Source: CANKJK01 sp964400405
GTDB lineage: Bacteria; Acidobacteriota; Vicinamibacteria; Vicinamibacterales; UBA2999
Direction: 5' to 3'
Assembly: GCA_964400405.1 (NCBI GenBank)
Contig: CAYNUO010000005.1
Coordinates: 8,847 to 72,846, forward strand
DNA: 64,000 bases
Shown here: positions 48,564 to 57,375 of the stretch, one piece after another
Numbering within the stretch: the first letter of the stretch is position 1
Layout: each line of letters starts with the position of its first letter
Program-made: the position numbers and the translations under genes
Notes under the pieces: generated by a model
The model's database searches: none
Seen by the model: the letters and a program-made list of their open reading frames with translations, nothing else
What the model was told of the DNA's origin: nothing

Positions 48564-50342
48564 CGGGCCCCTGCACGTCGTCGAGCAGCGCACGCATCGC
48601 GTCCTGCCGCGAGCACAGCGAGAGTGTCAGCGCATCACCTGGGCACAATTGTGCCGCGTGATCGAGGTCGGCGGCGATCACGCTCAGCACCTGCGGATAC
48701 CCGCCCGTCGGCTGGCGGTCCGCCAGCAGCAGGAGCAGGTCGCCGCTCGGCGTGACCTGCACGGCACCCGGCACGGTGCCGGTGGGAAGACGGTCCCCTG
48801 CCGATGCCGGGCCCGCACGCATGCCCGTCACGCGACACCCCGCCCGGTTGACGTGCTGCGACACAGTCAGCGGGCGCGCCAGCAGTTCGTCCAGATAGTC
48901 GCCCGGCACCAGCGCCGCGTCCGGGCCTGGCAGCACACGCAGCGCGGTGCGGCGGGGTCGCGCGGCAGCACCGGCAGGACCGGATCGGGCGCTCCACGGC
49001 GGCGCGCCGGCCGGCGTGCCGATGGGCAGGCGGTCGCCCGCCAGCAGAGAACGTCCGACGCCCCCGCCGAATGCCGCGCCGAGGCACAGCGCCCGGCTCC
49101 CGAGCACGACCGGCACGTCCACGCCACCGGCCACCGCCAGGCACGCGCGGAGGCCACCGTGAAGCGGCCCGCACCGCACCACGCCGCCCGGCGGCACGGC
49201 GACGGCCTGTTCGGCGGGCACGCTCCGGCCATCGATCTCGACGTCCATCGCCGCCCCCGCCCAGGCAATCAGCGCCGCCTGCTCGAAGCGCAGGTCCGGA
49301 CCGACCGCCGAGANNNNNNNNNNNNNNNNNNNNNNNNNNNNNNNNNNNNNNNNNNNNNNNNNNNNNNNNNNNNNNNNNNNNNNNNNNNNNNNNNNNNNNN
49401 NNNNNNNNNNNNNGCCCAGGCAATCAGCGCCGCCTGCTCGAAGCGCAGGTCCGGACCGACCGCCGAGACTTCGAGCACCGCCGCACCCCCCTCGTTCCCC
49501 ACGGCACGGTTCGCGCGGCGGCGCGCCCCGGCATCGCACGTGCCGGACACGGGTACGCCCATCGCCTGAAAGCCCCAGCGTCCCGCGTCCTGGACACTGG
49601 TCAACTGTCCCGGCCGCAGCACGGTCAGCCCACCCGTCAGCCGCACCGGGGCCGCAGGAGCGGAGGTTCGCGCGGACTCTGCGGACGGCGTGAGGTCGAG
49701 ACGGTCGACGGGAATCCACCGGATGCGGTCACCGGGGCGGAGCGCCGCGGGCGGCACAGCCGCAGGGTCGAACAGCGTCAGGCCGGCGCGGCCGATCAGG
49801 TGCCACCCTCCGGCGGTGCCCCCGGGGTAGATGCAGCTCAGGCCGGCCGCGAGGCCGACGGCACCGGCGGGCACGCGGACCCGCGGCGTCGGGCGACGCG
49901 GCAACGTCAGCGCGGCGTCGACCGGCGCGAGATACGGAAAGCCCGGCGCGAAGCCCATCATCAGGACCGAGACGCCGTCGCGGGCGTGGCGCGCCACGAC
50001 CTCGCCCACCCCGAGGCCCGTCACCGCGGCGACGTCCTCCAGGTCCGGACCGTCGTAGACCACGGGCACATCGACCGTTCTCGCTGCGGTGTGTGACGGT
50101 GCGGGCCGGAGCGATCGCAGCGCCTGCACGAGCGCATCCCCGGCTTCACGCGGGTCGACGTGGACAGTGACGGCCGAGCACGATGGCACCACGTCCCTCA
50201 CGCCGGGCAGGTCGCGAGCCACGACCGAGGCCGCGAGGTCGTGCATGGCCGCACTCAGGCGCAGCATCGATACCGCCGGCGAGCCGGCTTCGGGACCGGC
50301 CACCCACGCGGCGTCGCCAGCCTCACGCCAGACGACAGCCAT
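48553..50342 (-). CDS. PxpB-PxpC fusion (5-oxoprolinase subunits B and C, KipI-KipA-like), interrupted by a scaffold gap
   Basis: The N-terminal half is PxpB/KipI-like (GFAPGFPYLAPVDAALTLPR; IYPGGTAGGWHLIGR). The C-terminal half is PxpC/KipA-like (LTVLRPGQLTSVQDAGRWGF; LLADRQPTGGYPQVLSVIAA). The frame is broken by 100 Ns plus a 55-bp duplicate. Removing both (155 bp) leaves 1,635 bp, exactly 545 codons. The start is ATG 50342 after GGAGAG. PxpABC hydrolyses 5-oxoproline with ATP; PxpA is not in the window, so the assignment to 5-oxoprolinase rather than another amidohydrolase is inference. Confidence 0.8.
49259..49313. repeat. 55-bp duplicate flanking the gap, left copy
   Basis: Identical to 49414-49468, in direct orientation on the other side of the N run. 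Its exact 55-base length suggests a k-mer overlap between contig ends rather than a biological repeat. Confidence 0.9.
49314..49413. other. Scaffold gap (100 N)
   Basis: Exactly 100 Ns, the conventional size for a join of unknown length. The flanks overlap by 55 identical bases, so probably no sequence is missing. Confidence 0.95.
49414..49468. repeat. 55-bp duplicate flanking the gap, right copy
   Basis: Identical to 49259-49313. The right side continues directly into the PxpC domain coding sequence. Confidence 0.9.
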
Positions 50343-50389
50343 GCCCGGCTCTCCGCGGTTCAGCGCGGCCTCGTGCAGAGCGGCCCCAT

Positions 50390-51799
50390 CTAGAGCGGCG
50401 ACCTCTGGCCCAGCGCCGCGAGCAGTAATCCGTGGATGCCGCCGAAGCCGCCGTTCGACATCACCATCACCACGTCGCCCTCGCGGGCCTCCGCGGCGAT
50501 CGTCGCCACAATCTGCGCGACCTCCGGAAGGTAGCGCGCGCGCAGACCTCTCGCCGAGAGGTCGCCGACGAGCTGGACCGCATCGAGCCGCTCCGCTTCC
50601 GGCAGCGACGACCGGTAGACAGCCGCGACGACGACGTCGTTCGCGTCGCCGAAGGCCTGGGCGAACGCGTCCTGGAAGACCCTTCGGCACGACGATGCCG
50701 AACGGGGTTCGAAGACCGCCCAGATCCGCCGGTCCGGATAGCCGGCCCGCAGCGCGGCCAGCGTCTCACGCACAGCGGTCGGGTGGTGGGCGAAGTCGTC
50801 GATCACCGTGACGCCACGCGCCTGCCCGACAATCTCGAGGCGCCGCTTGATGCCGGCAAACGAGGCCAGGCCGTCGACGAGCACATCCGCAGCGAGGCCC
50901 GCCCAGTGGCCGACCGCGATGGCGGCCAGCGCGTTCCGCACGTTGTGGTGCCCGAGCAGCGGCGACCGGAACTGGCCGAAGACGGCGCCACCGTGACGGA
51001 CCGTGAAGCGCGTGATGCCGTCGCGGGCGGAGACGTCCGTGGCCTGCCAGTCGGCGCCGTCGGACAGGCCGAACGTCTCGACCGGACTCACGGCAAACGG
51101 CTTCAGCCCCGCGGCGCCTTCGTCATCGACGCCGAGCAGCAGCAGGCCGTTTCCGGGCACCAGATTCACGAGCCGGCGAAACGCGAGCTGCACGGCCGCG
51201 AAGTCGGCGTAGATGTCGGCGTGATCGAACTCGACGTTGCCGATGACGGCCACCTGCGGCAGGTACTTCAGGAACTTCGCCGTCTTGTCGAAGAACGCCG
51301 AGTCGTACTCGTCGCCTTCAATGACGAAGTGCGGGCCGGTGCCAAGCTGATAACTGGTGCCACCGTCACCGAAGTTCTTCGCGATGCCGCCGACGAGCAG
51401 GCTCGGGCTCAGGCCGCCAGCCGTCAGCAGCCACGCCGTCAGCGACGTGGTCGTCGTCTTTCCATGCGTGCCGGACAGGACGACCGGCTGCGCGTCCCGC
51501 AGGAAGTGGTCGCGCACCGCCTCCGGCAGCGAACAGTAGCGCACGCGCCGCTCGAGCACCGTTTCGAGCTCGGCGTTGCCGCGGGAGATGGCGTTGCCGA
51601 CGACCACCAGGTCCAGGTCCGGCGTGATGTGGTCCGCGCGGTAGCCGTCCAGCAGGCGGATACCCTCCGCGCGGAGGAAGTCGCTCATCGGCGGGTAGAT
51701 GTGCTGGTCCGAGCCCTGCACGTCGTGTCCGCGCCGCTGCAGCAGCGCCGCCAGCGTCGCCATCGCCGTGCCGCAGACGCCAATCAGATGTACGCGCAC
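50390..51799 (-). CDS. mpl: UDP-MurNAc-tripeptide ligase Mpl (peptidoglycan recycling)
   Basis: The 469-residue Mur ligase has VHLIGVCGTAMATLA, VVVGNAISRGNAELE, the P-loop LSGTHGKTTTT, EGDEYDSAFFDKTAKF, IGNVEFDHADIY and MSNGGFGGIH. The FFDK and SNGGFGGIH features separate Mpl from MurC. It re-attaches recovered L-Ala-D-Glu-meso-DAP to UDP-MurNAc. The GTG start overlaps the ldcA stop by one base. Confidence 0.93.
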   Translation of the reverse strand: MRVHLIGVCGTAMATLAALLQRRGHDVQGSDQHIYPPMSDFLRAEGIRLLDGYRADHITPDLDLVVVGNAISRGNAELETVLERRVRYCSLPEAVRDHFLRDAQPVVLSGTHGKTTTTSLTAWLLTAGGLSPSLLVGGIAKNFGDGGTSYQLGTGPHFVIEGDEYDSAFFDKTAKFLKYLPQVAVIGNVEFDHADIYADFAAVQLAFRRLVNLVPGNGLLLLGVDDEGAAGLKPFAVSPVETFGLSDGADWQATDVSARDGITRFTVRHGGAVFGQFRSPLLGHHNVRNALAAIAVGHWAGLAADVLVDGLASFAGIKRRLEIVGQARGVTVIDDFAHHPTAVRETLAALRAGYPDRRIWAVFEPRSASSCRRVFQDAFAQAFGDANDVVVAAVYRSSLPEAERLDAVQLVGDLSARGLRARYLPEVAQIVATIAAEAREGDVVMVMSNGGFGGIHGLLLAALGQRSPL

Positions 51800-52740
51800 T
51801 ACTCCACCGCCTCCTCGTCGACCACCAGCGCGGGGCCACCCTCCGTCCGCACGTGCGCGCGCACGCCGAGCGGCAGCGTCCAGACCGGGCCCGTCGTGTG
51901 ACCGGACGGAAACCCCGACAGCACGGGCCCGTCGAAGTCCGCCAGCACCCGGAGACAGACGTCACGGGCGGAGTCCCCCCCGGCGTCGTCACACCCCGGC
52001 ATCTCGCCGAACACGACCGCCGACGCCCGCGCGAAGACGCCCGCCAGCCGGAGCTGCGTCAGCATCCGGTCGAGCCGGAACGGCCGCTCGTTGATCTCTT
52101 CCAGAAACAGCACGCAGCCGTCCGGAGGGGCAAACGCGAACGGCGTGCCGAGCGAGGCGCACAGCAACGAGACCGTCCCGCCGACGAGGACGCCGGACGC
52201 CGTTCCCCCGCGCAGTACCTCGAGCGACGGCGGCGCCAACGCGCGGCCCCCTGCCCCGCCGTGGAGCGCGGCCCTGAAGCTTTCGAGATGCACGCCACCG
52301 GCACCGGCGGCGATGCGCCGGTCGATCATCGGCCCGTGGAGCGCCGTCAGACCGCAGCCGGTGGTCAGCCAGCTCAGCAGCGCCGTCGTGTCCGAGTATC
52401 CGATGAACAGTTTCGGCGTCGCGCGCAGCAGGTCACGCGTCAGCCACGGCAGCATCTGCGCGCTGCCGTACCCGCCACGGGACGCGACGATCGCGCCAAT
52501 GGACGGGTCCCGCCATACGCGGAGGAACGCCTCGGCCCGGCTCGCGGCCGTGCCCGCGACATAGCCGTCCCGCGCGAGCGCCGACCGGTCCACGACGGGT
52601 TCAAAACCCATCGCGCGCAGCTCCGAGGCACCGCGCTCCAGTTCGTCCTGTTCGATGGGGCTCGACGGCGAGATCACCGCCACCCGTGCTCCCGGCCGCA
52701 CGGCGGGCGGCCTCAGCCGGCCGGGCGCCGACGTGCTCAT
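51799..52740 (-). CDS. ldcA: LD-carboxypeptidase (muramoyltetrapeptide carboxypeptidase)
   Basis: The 313-residue S66 peptidase has the nucleophile Ser in FIGYSDTTALL, the Glu in LFLEEINERPFRLDRML and the His in PSGHTTGPVWTLPLG, the Ser-Glu-His triad. It trims the D-Ala from recycled tetrapeptides, giving the tripeptide that Mpl uses. The ATG at 52740 overlaps the nagZ stop. Confidence 0.93.
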   Translation of the reverse strand: MSTSAPGRLRPPAVRPGARVAVISPSSPIEQDELERGASELRAMGFEPVVDRSALARDGYVAGTAASRAEAFLRVWRDPSIGAIVASRGGYGSAQMLPWLTRDLLRATPKLFIGYSDTTALLSWLTTGCGLTALHGPMIDRRIAAGAGGVHLESFRAALHGGAGGRALAPPSLEVLRGGTASGVLVGGTVSLLCASLGTPFAFAPPDGCVLFLEEINERPFRLDRMLTQLRLAGVFARASAVVFGEMPGCDDAGGDSARDVCLRVLADFDGPVLSGFPSGHTTGPVWTLPLGVRAHVRTEGGPALVVDEEAVE

Positions 52741-53840
52741 GCGAGCTGCCGCATCTCGTCGGCGATGAGCTGGTGCGACTCCGACCCCACGACCGTGCGC
52801 CAGGCGCGCGCCGCCGGGGGCTCCGCGGTCAGGAACCTGTGCCGCGCGTGACGCTGGCGCATGAGCGCGTCCTCGAATCGCGCATACGGGATGCGCCCGT
52901 CTTCGACCGCGTGAATCAGCGCTTCGAGCACTTCCACGTGGGCGTCGAGATCCCTGTGACGCTCCTCGCTGAGCGCCCGGCACAGCAGCACGCCATCACA
53001 GCCGGCCGCAATCGAGAGCACCGCCGCCTCGCCTCGCGGCCACCCGTCCGCCAGCGCGCGCATCTCCAGGTCGTCGCTCAGAATCACGCCCTCGTAGCCA
53101 AGCTCCTTCCGCAGGAGGCCGTCGACGATCGTCTTCGAGAGCGTGGCGGGCAGCGCTTCATCCATCGACGGGACCAGCACGTGCGCCGTCATCATGAACG
53201 CGACGCCGGCCGCAATCGCGGCGCGGAACGGCACGCACTCCACGCGACGGATCCGGTCGGGCGCGTGGTCCACGACGGGCAGCGCCAGGTGCGAATCCAC
53301 CGACGTGTCGCCGTGCCCGGGGAAATGCTTGCCGCACGCCGCGACCCCGGCGCGCTGCAACTCCTCAATCACGGTGGCGCCACGTGCCGCCACGACCGCC
53401 GCGTCGTGGGAGAACGCGCGGTCGCCGATGATCGGGTTCGCCGGATTCGTGTGCACGTCCAGGACAGGCGCGAAGTCGAGCGTGATGCCGACGGCCGTGA
53501 GCTCGGCCGCCAGGGCCCGTGCGAACCGGGCTGTCAGGGTTGGATCGCCTTCCCTGCCCAGCGCAGCCATCGGCGGCCACTCCGTGAACGGCCTGCGCAG
53601 CCGCGCGACGCGGCCACCTTCCTGATCGATCGCCACCCACAGGGGCGCGGCCGGGACGAGCCCGCGGACCTCGCGCGCCAGTTCGGCGACCTGTGCCGGC
53701 TCCTCGATGTTCCGCTTGAAGAGCGTTACGCCGCCCAGTCCGAACTCGCGCGCCAGCGCGGCGAACTCGGCTGAGACCGACGGACCGGACAGACTTCCGA
53801 AGACGAGCTGGCCGATCTCGCGTCTGAGGGGCAGCGGCAC
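52737..53840 (-). CDS. nagZ: Beta-N-acetylhexosaminidase NagZ (GH3)
   Basis: The 367-residue GH3 protein has KHFPGHGDTSVDSHLALP, with the Asp-His dyad, and GVILSDDLEMRAL, with the nucleophile Asp. It removes GlcNAc from anhydro-muropeptides in the cytosol. No signal peptide is evident, which fits the recycling role. The GTG at 53840 lies six bases after a TATAAT box. It heads nagZ-ldcA-mpl. Confidence 0.93.
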   Translation of the reverse strand: MPLPLRREIGQLVFGSLSGPSVSAEFAALAREFGLGGVTLFKRNIEEPAQVAELAREVRGLVPAAPLWVAIDQEGGRVARLRRPFTEWPPMAALGREGDPTLTARFARALAAELTAVGITLDFAPVLDVHTNPANPIIGDRAFSHDAAVVAARGATVIEELQRAGVAACGKHFPGHGDTSVDSHLALPVVDHAPDRIRRVECVPFRAAIAAGVAFMMTAHVLVPSMDEALPATLSKTIVDGLLRKELGYEGVILSDDLEMRALADGWPRGEAAVLSIAAGCDGVLLCRALSEERHRDLDAHVEVLEALIHAVEDGRIPYARFEDALMRQRHARHRFLTAEPPAARAWRTVVGSESHQLIADEMRQLA

Positions 53841-53846
53841 GTCGTC

Positions 53847-53852
53847 ATTATA
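53847..53852 (-). promoter_or_regulatory. Consensus -10 box TATAAT, six bases before the nagZ GTG
   Basis: TATAAT-N6-GTG on the minus strand. The clearest leaderless-type arrangement in the window. The 47-bp divergent gap to the GHMP kinase gene also has to hold the promoter for that side. Confidence 0.6.
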
Positions 53853-53887
53853 GATAGCGATGCGACCGACTTCGCGCGAGTGATGCG

Positions 53888-54913
53888 ATGATACGGGTCG
53901 TGATCATCGAGTCCTCGGCACCCACCCGGATCGATCTGGCGGGCGGCACCCTCGACATCTGGCCGCTCTATCTCTTCCACGAGGGCGCGCAGACACTCAA
54001 CACCGCCATCAGCCTCCGCGCCAGGGCCCGCATCGAGCCGCGAACGGACGGCGTGCGCGCGTTCCGGTCGCTCGACACCTCCCGCCAGGTGGACCTGCCG
54101 GCCGGCGCCGACCTCCGCGCGTCGACGGAGCTGAAGCTGCTCACGCTGCTGGCCCACGCATTCCTCAATCGGGGGGACGGGAACGGTCTCGCGTCGGGCT
54201 TCACGCTGACCACCGACTGCGCCTCACCGGCCGGCGCCGGCATCGCCGGGTCGTCCGCCCTGGCCGTCGCGACCGGTGCGGCCTTCGCCCGAGCCACCGG
54301 CGCCGGACTCGACGGCGAGGCGCTGCTCGAGATCGTCAAGAACGTCGAGTGCCAGACGATCAACGTGCCGACCGGGCTTCAGGACTACCGTCCGGCGCTC
54401 TATGGCGGTACGGCTGCGGTCGAGCTGCGCGTCGACGGCCCACGTCGCGTGCCGCTTCCCGTACCGCCCCGCGAGCTCGAGCAGCGCATCGTGCTGTGCT
54501 ACACCGGCGCGCCCAGGAACTCCGGCACGAACAACTGGGAGATCACGCGCCGTCACCTCGACGGCGACCGCTTCATCTTCGACTGCTTCGAGCGCATCCG
54601 GGACACCGCCGTGACGATGCGTGCCGCCCTGGCCCGTGGCGACTGGGATGCGGTCGGCTCGGCCCTGCGCGAGGAATGGGAGAACCGGACACGCCTTGCT
54701 CCCGGTGTGACCACACCGGCGATCGACGCGCTGCTGAGAACCGCCGGCGCGGCCGGCGCGACCGCGGGCAAGGTGTGCGGCGCCGGAGGCGGCGGGTGTC
54801 TCTTCTGCCTCGCGCCACCCGACCGGCGCGAGGCCGTTGCCGCCGCGCTCGAGGCCGGCGGCGCGCGGCTGCTGCCGTTCTCCATCGAAACGGAGGGTCT
54901 CCAGTGGCAGTAA
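53888..54913 (+). CDS. GHMP-family sugar kinase
   Basis: The 341-residue protein has the N-terminal APTRIDLAGGTLDIW, the ATP-binding loop SPAGAGIAGSSALAVA, NVECQTINVPTGLQDY and the C-terminal GKVCGAGGGGCLFCL. These are typical of the heptose-7-phosphate, fucose and galactose kinase branch. A sugar linked to LPS or to cell-wall recycling is suggested by the neighbourhood only. The ATG at 53888 fits the usual N-terminus. Confidence 0.82.
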   Translation: MIRVVIIESSAPTRIDLAGGTLDIWPLYLFHEGAQTLNTAISLRARARIEPRTDGVRAFRSLDTSRQVDLPAGADLRASTELKLLTLLAHAFLNRGDGNGLASGFTLTTDCASPAGAGIAGSSALAVATGAAFARATGAGLDGEALLEIVKNVECQTINVPTGLQDYRPALYGGTAAVELRVDGPRRVPLPVPPRELEQRIVLCYTGAPRNSGTNNWEITRRHLDGDRFIFDCFERIRDTAVTMRAALARGDWDAVGSALREEWENRTRLAPGVTTPAIDALLRTAGAAGATAGKVCGAGGGGCLFCLAPPDRREAVAAALEAGGARLLPFSIETEGLQWQ

Positions 54914-55230
54914 AGCCGGTCGCGTTCGTACCGCTCAAGGGGCTCGGACAGCCCGCCGCCGACCCGGCGGCCCTGCTCGCCGAGATCCGCGAGATCTACT
55001 TCCAGACCTCCGCCGCCACGATCGAGGCGGACCTCCAGCATGCGATCGCCCTCCTCATGGCAATGCCTGATGAGGAGACGCGAGAGCGCGCGACGGTGTA
55101 CATGGAAGGCCTCAACGAGATGCGCAAGGAGTGGGCCGGGCGCTCAAAGCCAGGCGCGGGCGCGCGCGGCAGGACGGCGGGCAAGCCCGGGCGGAAGCCG
55201 GCTGCGGGGAAACCCGCGAAGCGCCGCTAG
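54904..55230 (+). CDS. Small conserved-looking protein with basic C-terminal tail, unknown
   Basis: The GTG at 54904 overlaps the kinase stop by ten bases and opens 108 residues. The first about 80 are predicted helical and acidic (LLAEIREIYFQTSAATIEAD; AMPDEETRERATVYMEGLNE). The last about 30 are rich in Lys, Arg, Gly and Ala (GRTAGKPGRKPAAGKPAKRR), like nucleic-acid-binding tails. Overlap with the kinase suggests co-translation. I do not recognise the family. Confidence 0.6.
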   Translation: MAVKPVAFVPLKGLGQPAADPAALLAEIREIYFQTSAATIEADLQHAIALLMAMPDEETRERATVYMEGLNEMRKEWAGRSKPGAGARGRTAGKPGRKPAAGKPAKRR

Positions 55231-55952
55231 TTTCCGCCCTGGCTCGTCAGCAGCTTGCGGCGAGCCGTAACGCGGACGATGTCCGCGATGTTGCGATCGG
55301 TCGACGCCAGGCGGAGGTCGCGGTCCAGCAGACGCGGCATGAGGTTCAGCGCGATCGCCGCGGGCGTGCGCGGATTCCTGACCAGCGCCACGACGACGCC
55401 GTAGTGCCGCACCCAGGCCCGCTGGGCGGCGATGGCCCGCAGCACCTCCTCGTGGACCTGCGCGAGCCTCGCCAGTCCTTCCACCTCGGCCTCGTGCAGG
55501 CCGGGATTGCTGAGCACCGCCAACGCCACGGCCTTGCTCGCGTCCCCCGCCAGCACGGCGCGTTCGGGTCGCGCGCCTCGCAGCGCCAGCAGGAGACGCT
55601 CCGGCACGCTCATCGACTGGACACGGACGCGGACGGACTCGACGTTCGCGTCGCCGTCGGACTCGGGAGCCGACGGGCGGTCCGGAGGCGCGGCGGCCCC
55701 GGCGGGCGGAAGCGCACCGACATCGAGGCCCAGTTCAGTCGTCACCTGATCCACCAGCGCCCGATCGCAGGCCGCGAGCGTACGGCGGGCGCGCTCCCCC
55801 ACTGCCGGGTCACGGTCGCCGGTCAGCAGCGCGACGAGCGCCACGTCGTCGCGTTCGTGCGGCATGAGGCCACCGGCGGCTGCCAGACGTCGGAGCTCGA
55901 GATCGACGTCACCAGCGTGAAACAGTGCGAGGAGCGGAGAAAGGCCGTGCAC
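55227..55952 (-). CDS. Conserved helical-repeat hypothetical protein
   Basis: The 241-residue protein has an N-terminal helical repeat with HEAT/LRV-like units and a low-complexity Pro/Ala/Asp middle (about 80-105). Its C-terminal domain has the look of a conserved family (SVPERLLLALRGARPERAVL; LVRNPRTPAAIALNLMPRLL; DIVRVTARRKL). It is the last gene of the rnhB-TPR-tenI-rodZ run and converges with the previous gene, overlapping by four bases. No function is assigned. Confidence 0.6.
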   Translation of the reverse strand: MHGLSPLLALFHAGDVDLELRRLAAAGGLMPHERDDVALVALLTGDRDPAVGERARRTLAACDRALVDQVTTELGLDVGALPPAGAAAPPDRPSAPESDGDANVESVRVRVQSMSVPERLLLALRGARPERAVLAGDASKAVALAVLSNPGLHEAEVEGLARLAQVHEEVLRAIAAQRAWVRHYGVVVALVRNPRTPAAIALNLMPRLLDRDLRLASTDRNIADIVRVTARRKLLTSQGGN

Positions 55953-55973
55953 GGCCGTGTCAGGAGGAACGGG

Positions 55974-56732
55974 CTACTGCGGCGCGAGAAGTGACGCGAG
56001 CGTGGAGCGGTCGATCTGCACGGTGCGCGGTTCACCGGGGCCGCCAAGCGCGACAGCCGGCTGTCCGTTGATCGTGACCTGCAGCGCGGCGGCGTTGCTC
56101 ACGGTGAGTCCCAGCCCGCGCTCGACGGCCACCGTGCGGCGCTCCCCGGCCTGCATCGTGCGCGGATCCTCGGGCGTCCCGTCGGCCACCAGCGTCACGG
56201 CGACCGGCGCCGTCGCCACCAGTTCAATCGAGAGAGGCGCCGCGTCGGCCGGTGCGGCCTGCACAGGCGATGGCGGCGGTGGCACGGCGACCTGCGCGGC
56301 CTGAACCGGCTGCGGCTGCTCCGGCTCAGACCCGCGGGCCATCGTGAAGTAGATGATCGCGATCGCGATCGGCACCGAGATCGCGGCGAGCTTCACGGCG
56401 GTCTCGGCGCTGCGACGCGAGCTTTCGACAGCGGTGTGATCCTCGGCCGGCACGTACGGACTGCCGACCGTCACCGTGTCGTGGGGAAACGCTTCGAGGA
56501 ACTCCCGGATGGTCTGCTCGGGGTCCAGGCCCACTTCCTCCGCATAGGCGCGGACGAAGGCGCGGCCGAAGATGCCGCCGGGAAGCCGTGAGATGTCGTT
56601 GCGTTCGAGGGCTTCCAGCGCCGAGACCGAAATCTTCGTGCGCGTGGCGATTTCCCGGAGGGAGACGCCCCGCGTTTCACGCGCGCGCTTCATGCGCGGT
56701 CCGAAGTCAGCGGGCGCGACGCCGGATGTCAT
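55974..56732 (-). CDS. rodZ: RodZ-like cell-shape protein (HTH plus transmembrane plus DUF4115)
   Basis: The 252-residue protein has an N-terminal Xre-type helix-turn-helix (LREIATRTKISVSALEALE; LPGGIFGRAFVRAYAEEVGL). A membrane helix follows (LAAISVPIAIAIIYFTMA), then a Pro/Gln linker and a periplasmic beta-domain. This is RodZ, which links MreB to the membrane; related proteins are also listed as DUF4115 regulators. Its ATG overlaps the tenI-like stop. Confidence 0.85.
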   Translation of the reverse strand: MTSGVAPADFGPRMKRARETRGVSLREIATRTKISVSALEALERNDISRLPGGIFGRAFVRAYAEEVGLDPEQTIREFLEAFPHDTVTVGSPYVPAEDHTAVESSRRSAETAVKLAAISVPIAIAIIYFTMARGSEPEQPQPVQAAQVAVPPPPSPVQAAPADAAPLSIELVATAPVAVTLVADGTPEDPRTMQAGERRTVAVERGLGLTVSNAAALQVTINGQPAVALGGPGEPRTVQIDRSTLASLLAPQ

Positions 56733-57373
56733 GGGAAGGTGCGCCCGAGTGTATCAAAGGCCTCGGCGGCCAGACGGACTCTCCGCCCGAGTTCCGCGGC
56801 CGACGGGACGCTCAGCCAGCGGATCGCCGCGACCCCGGCGGCGCCGGTCCCGGCGACGTCGGCGAGCCGGGACTCGTCCACGCCTCCAATCGCCAGCACG
56901 GGCAGACGTGTCGCCGCCACGACCCGCGCCAGAGCGTCCAGCCCGGCGGCCGGGAGGCCCGGTTTCGAGGGTGATGGAAACACCGTCCCCGCGATCACGA
57001 AATCGGCACCCTCGACGACGGTCGTGTCCGGCTCTGACGCCCTGAGGCTCCGGCCGATGACGAAACCGCGCGGTGTGTGGCGACGTACGTCGGCAACCGT
57101 CAGGCCATGTGACGGCAGATGCACGCCGTCCGCCCCTTCGCCCAGCGCCACATCGAGCCGGTCGTTCACGAGCAGCCGGGTCCGGCTGCCGGCCAGCGCC
57201 CGGCGGCAGGCACCGACAAGCACCGCCAGGTCGCGCGCGTCGAGCCCGGGCTCCCGCACCTGAAACAGATCGACGCCCGCCTCACCCGCCCGGCCTGCGA
57301 GGGTCGGCAGCGCCTCGCGCCAGTCGGGGCCGGCCAACCGGCGGTCCGTCACGAGGCAGAAGCGGAACGGCAT
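56729..57373 (-). CDS. ThiE/TenI-family TIM-barrel protein, probably TenI-like
   Basis: The 214-residue protein has LFQVREPGLD, LLVNDRLDVAL, GVHLPSHGL, AGTVFPSPSKPG and AIGGV. Unlike the ThiE at 27422 it has LPSH where ThiE has GQxD, the pattern of TenI thiazole tautomerases, so it probably does not couple the two thiamine moieties. The ATG at 57373 is used because the upstream frame overlaps the small membrane protein. Confidence 0.75.
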   Translation of the reverse strand: MPFRFCLVTDRRLAGPDWREALPTLAGRAGEAGVDLFQVREPGLDARDLAVLVGACRRALAGSRTRLLVNDRLDVALGEGADGVHLPSHGLTVADVRRHTPRGFVIGRSLRASEPDTTVVEGADFVIAGTVFPSPSKPGLPAAGLDALARVVAATRLPVLAIGGVDESRLADVAGTGAAGVAAIRWLSVPSAAELGRRVRLAAEAFDTLGRTFP

Positions 57374-57375
57374 GG

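Noticed and set aside
49314..49413. A real sequence gap or biological tandem duplication in pxpBC
   Set aside because: The exact 55-bp identity, the 100-N filler and the frame restored on collapse all point to overlapping contig ends.
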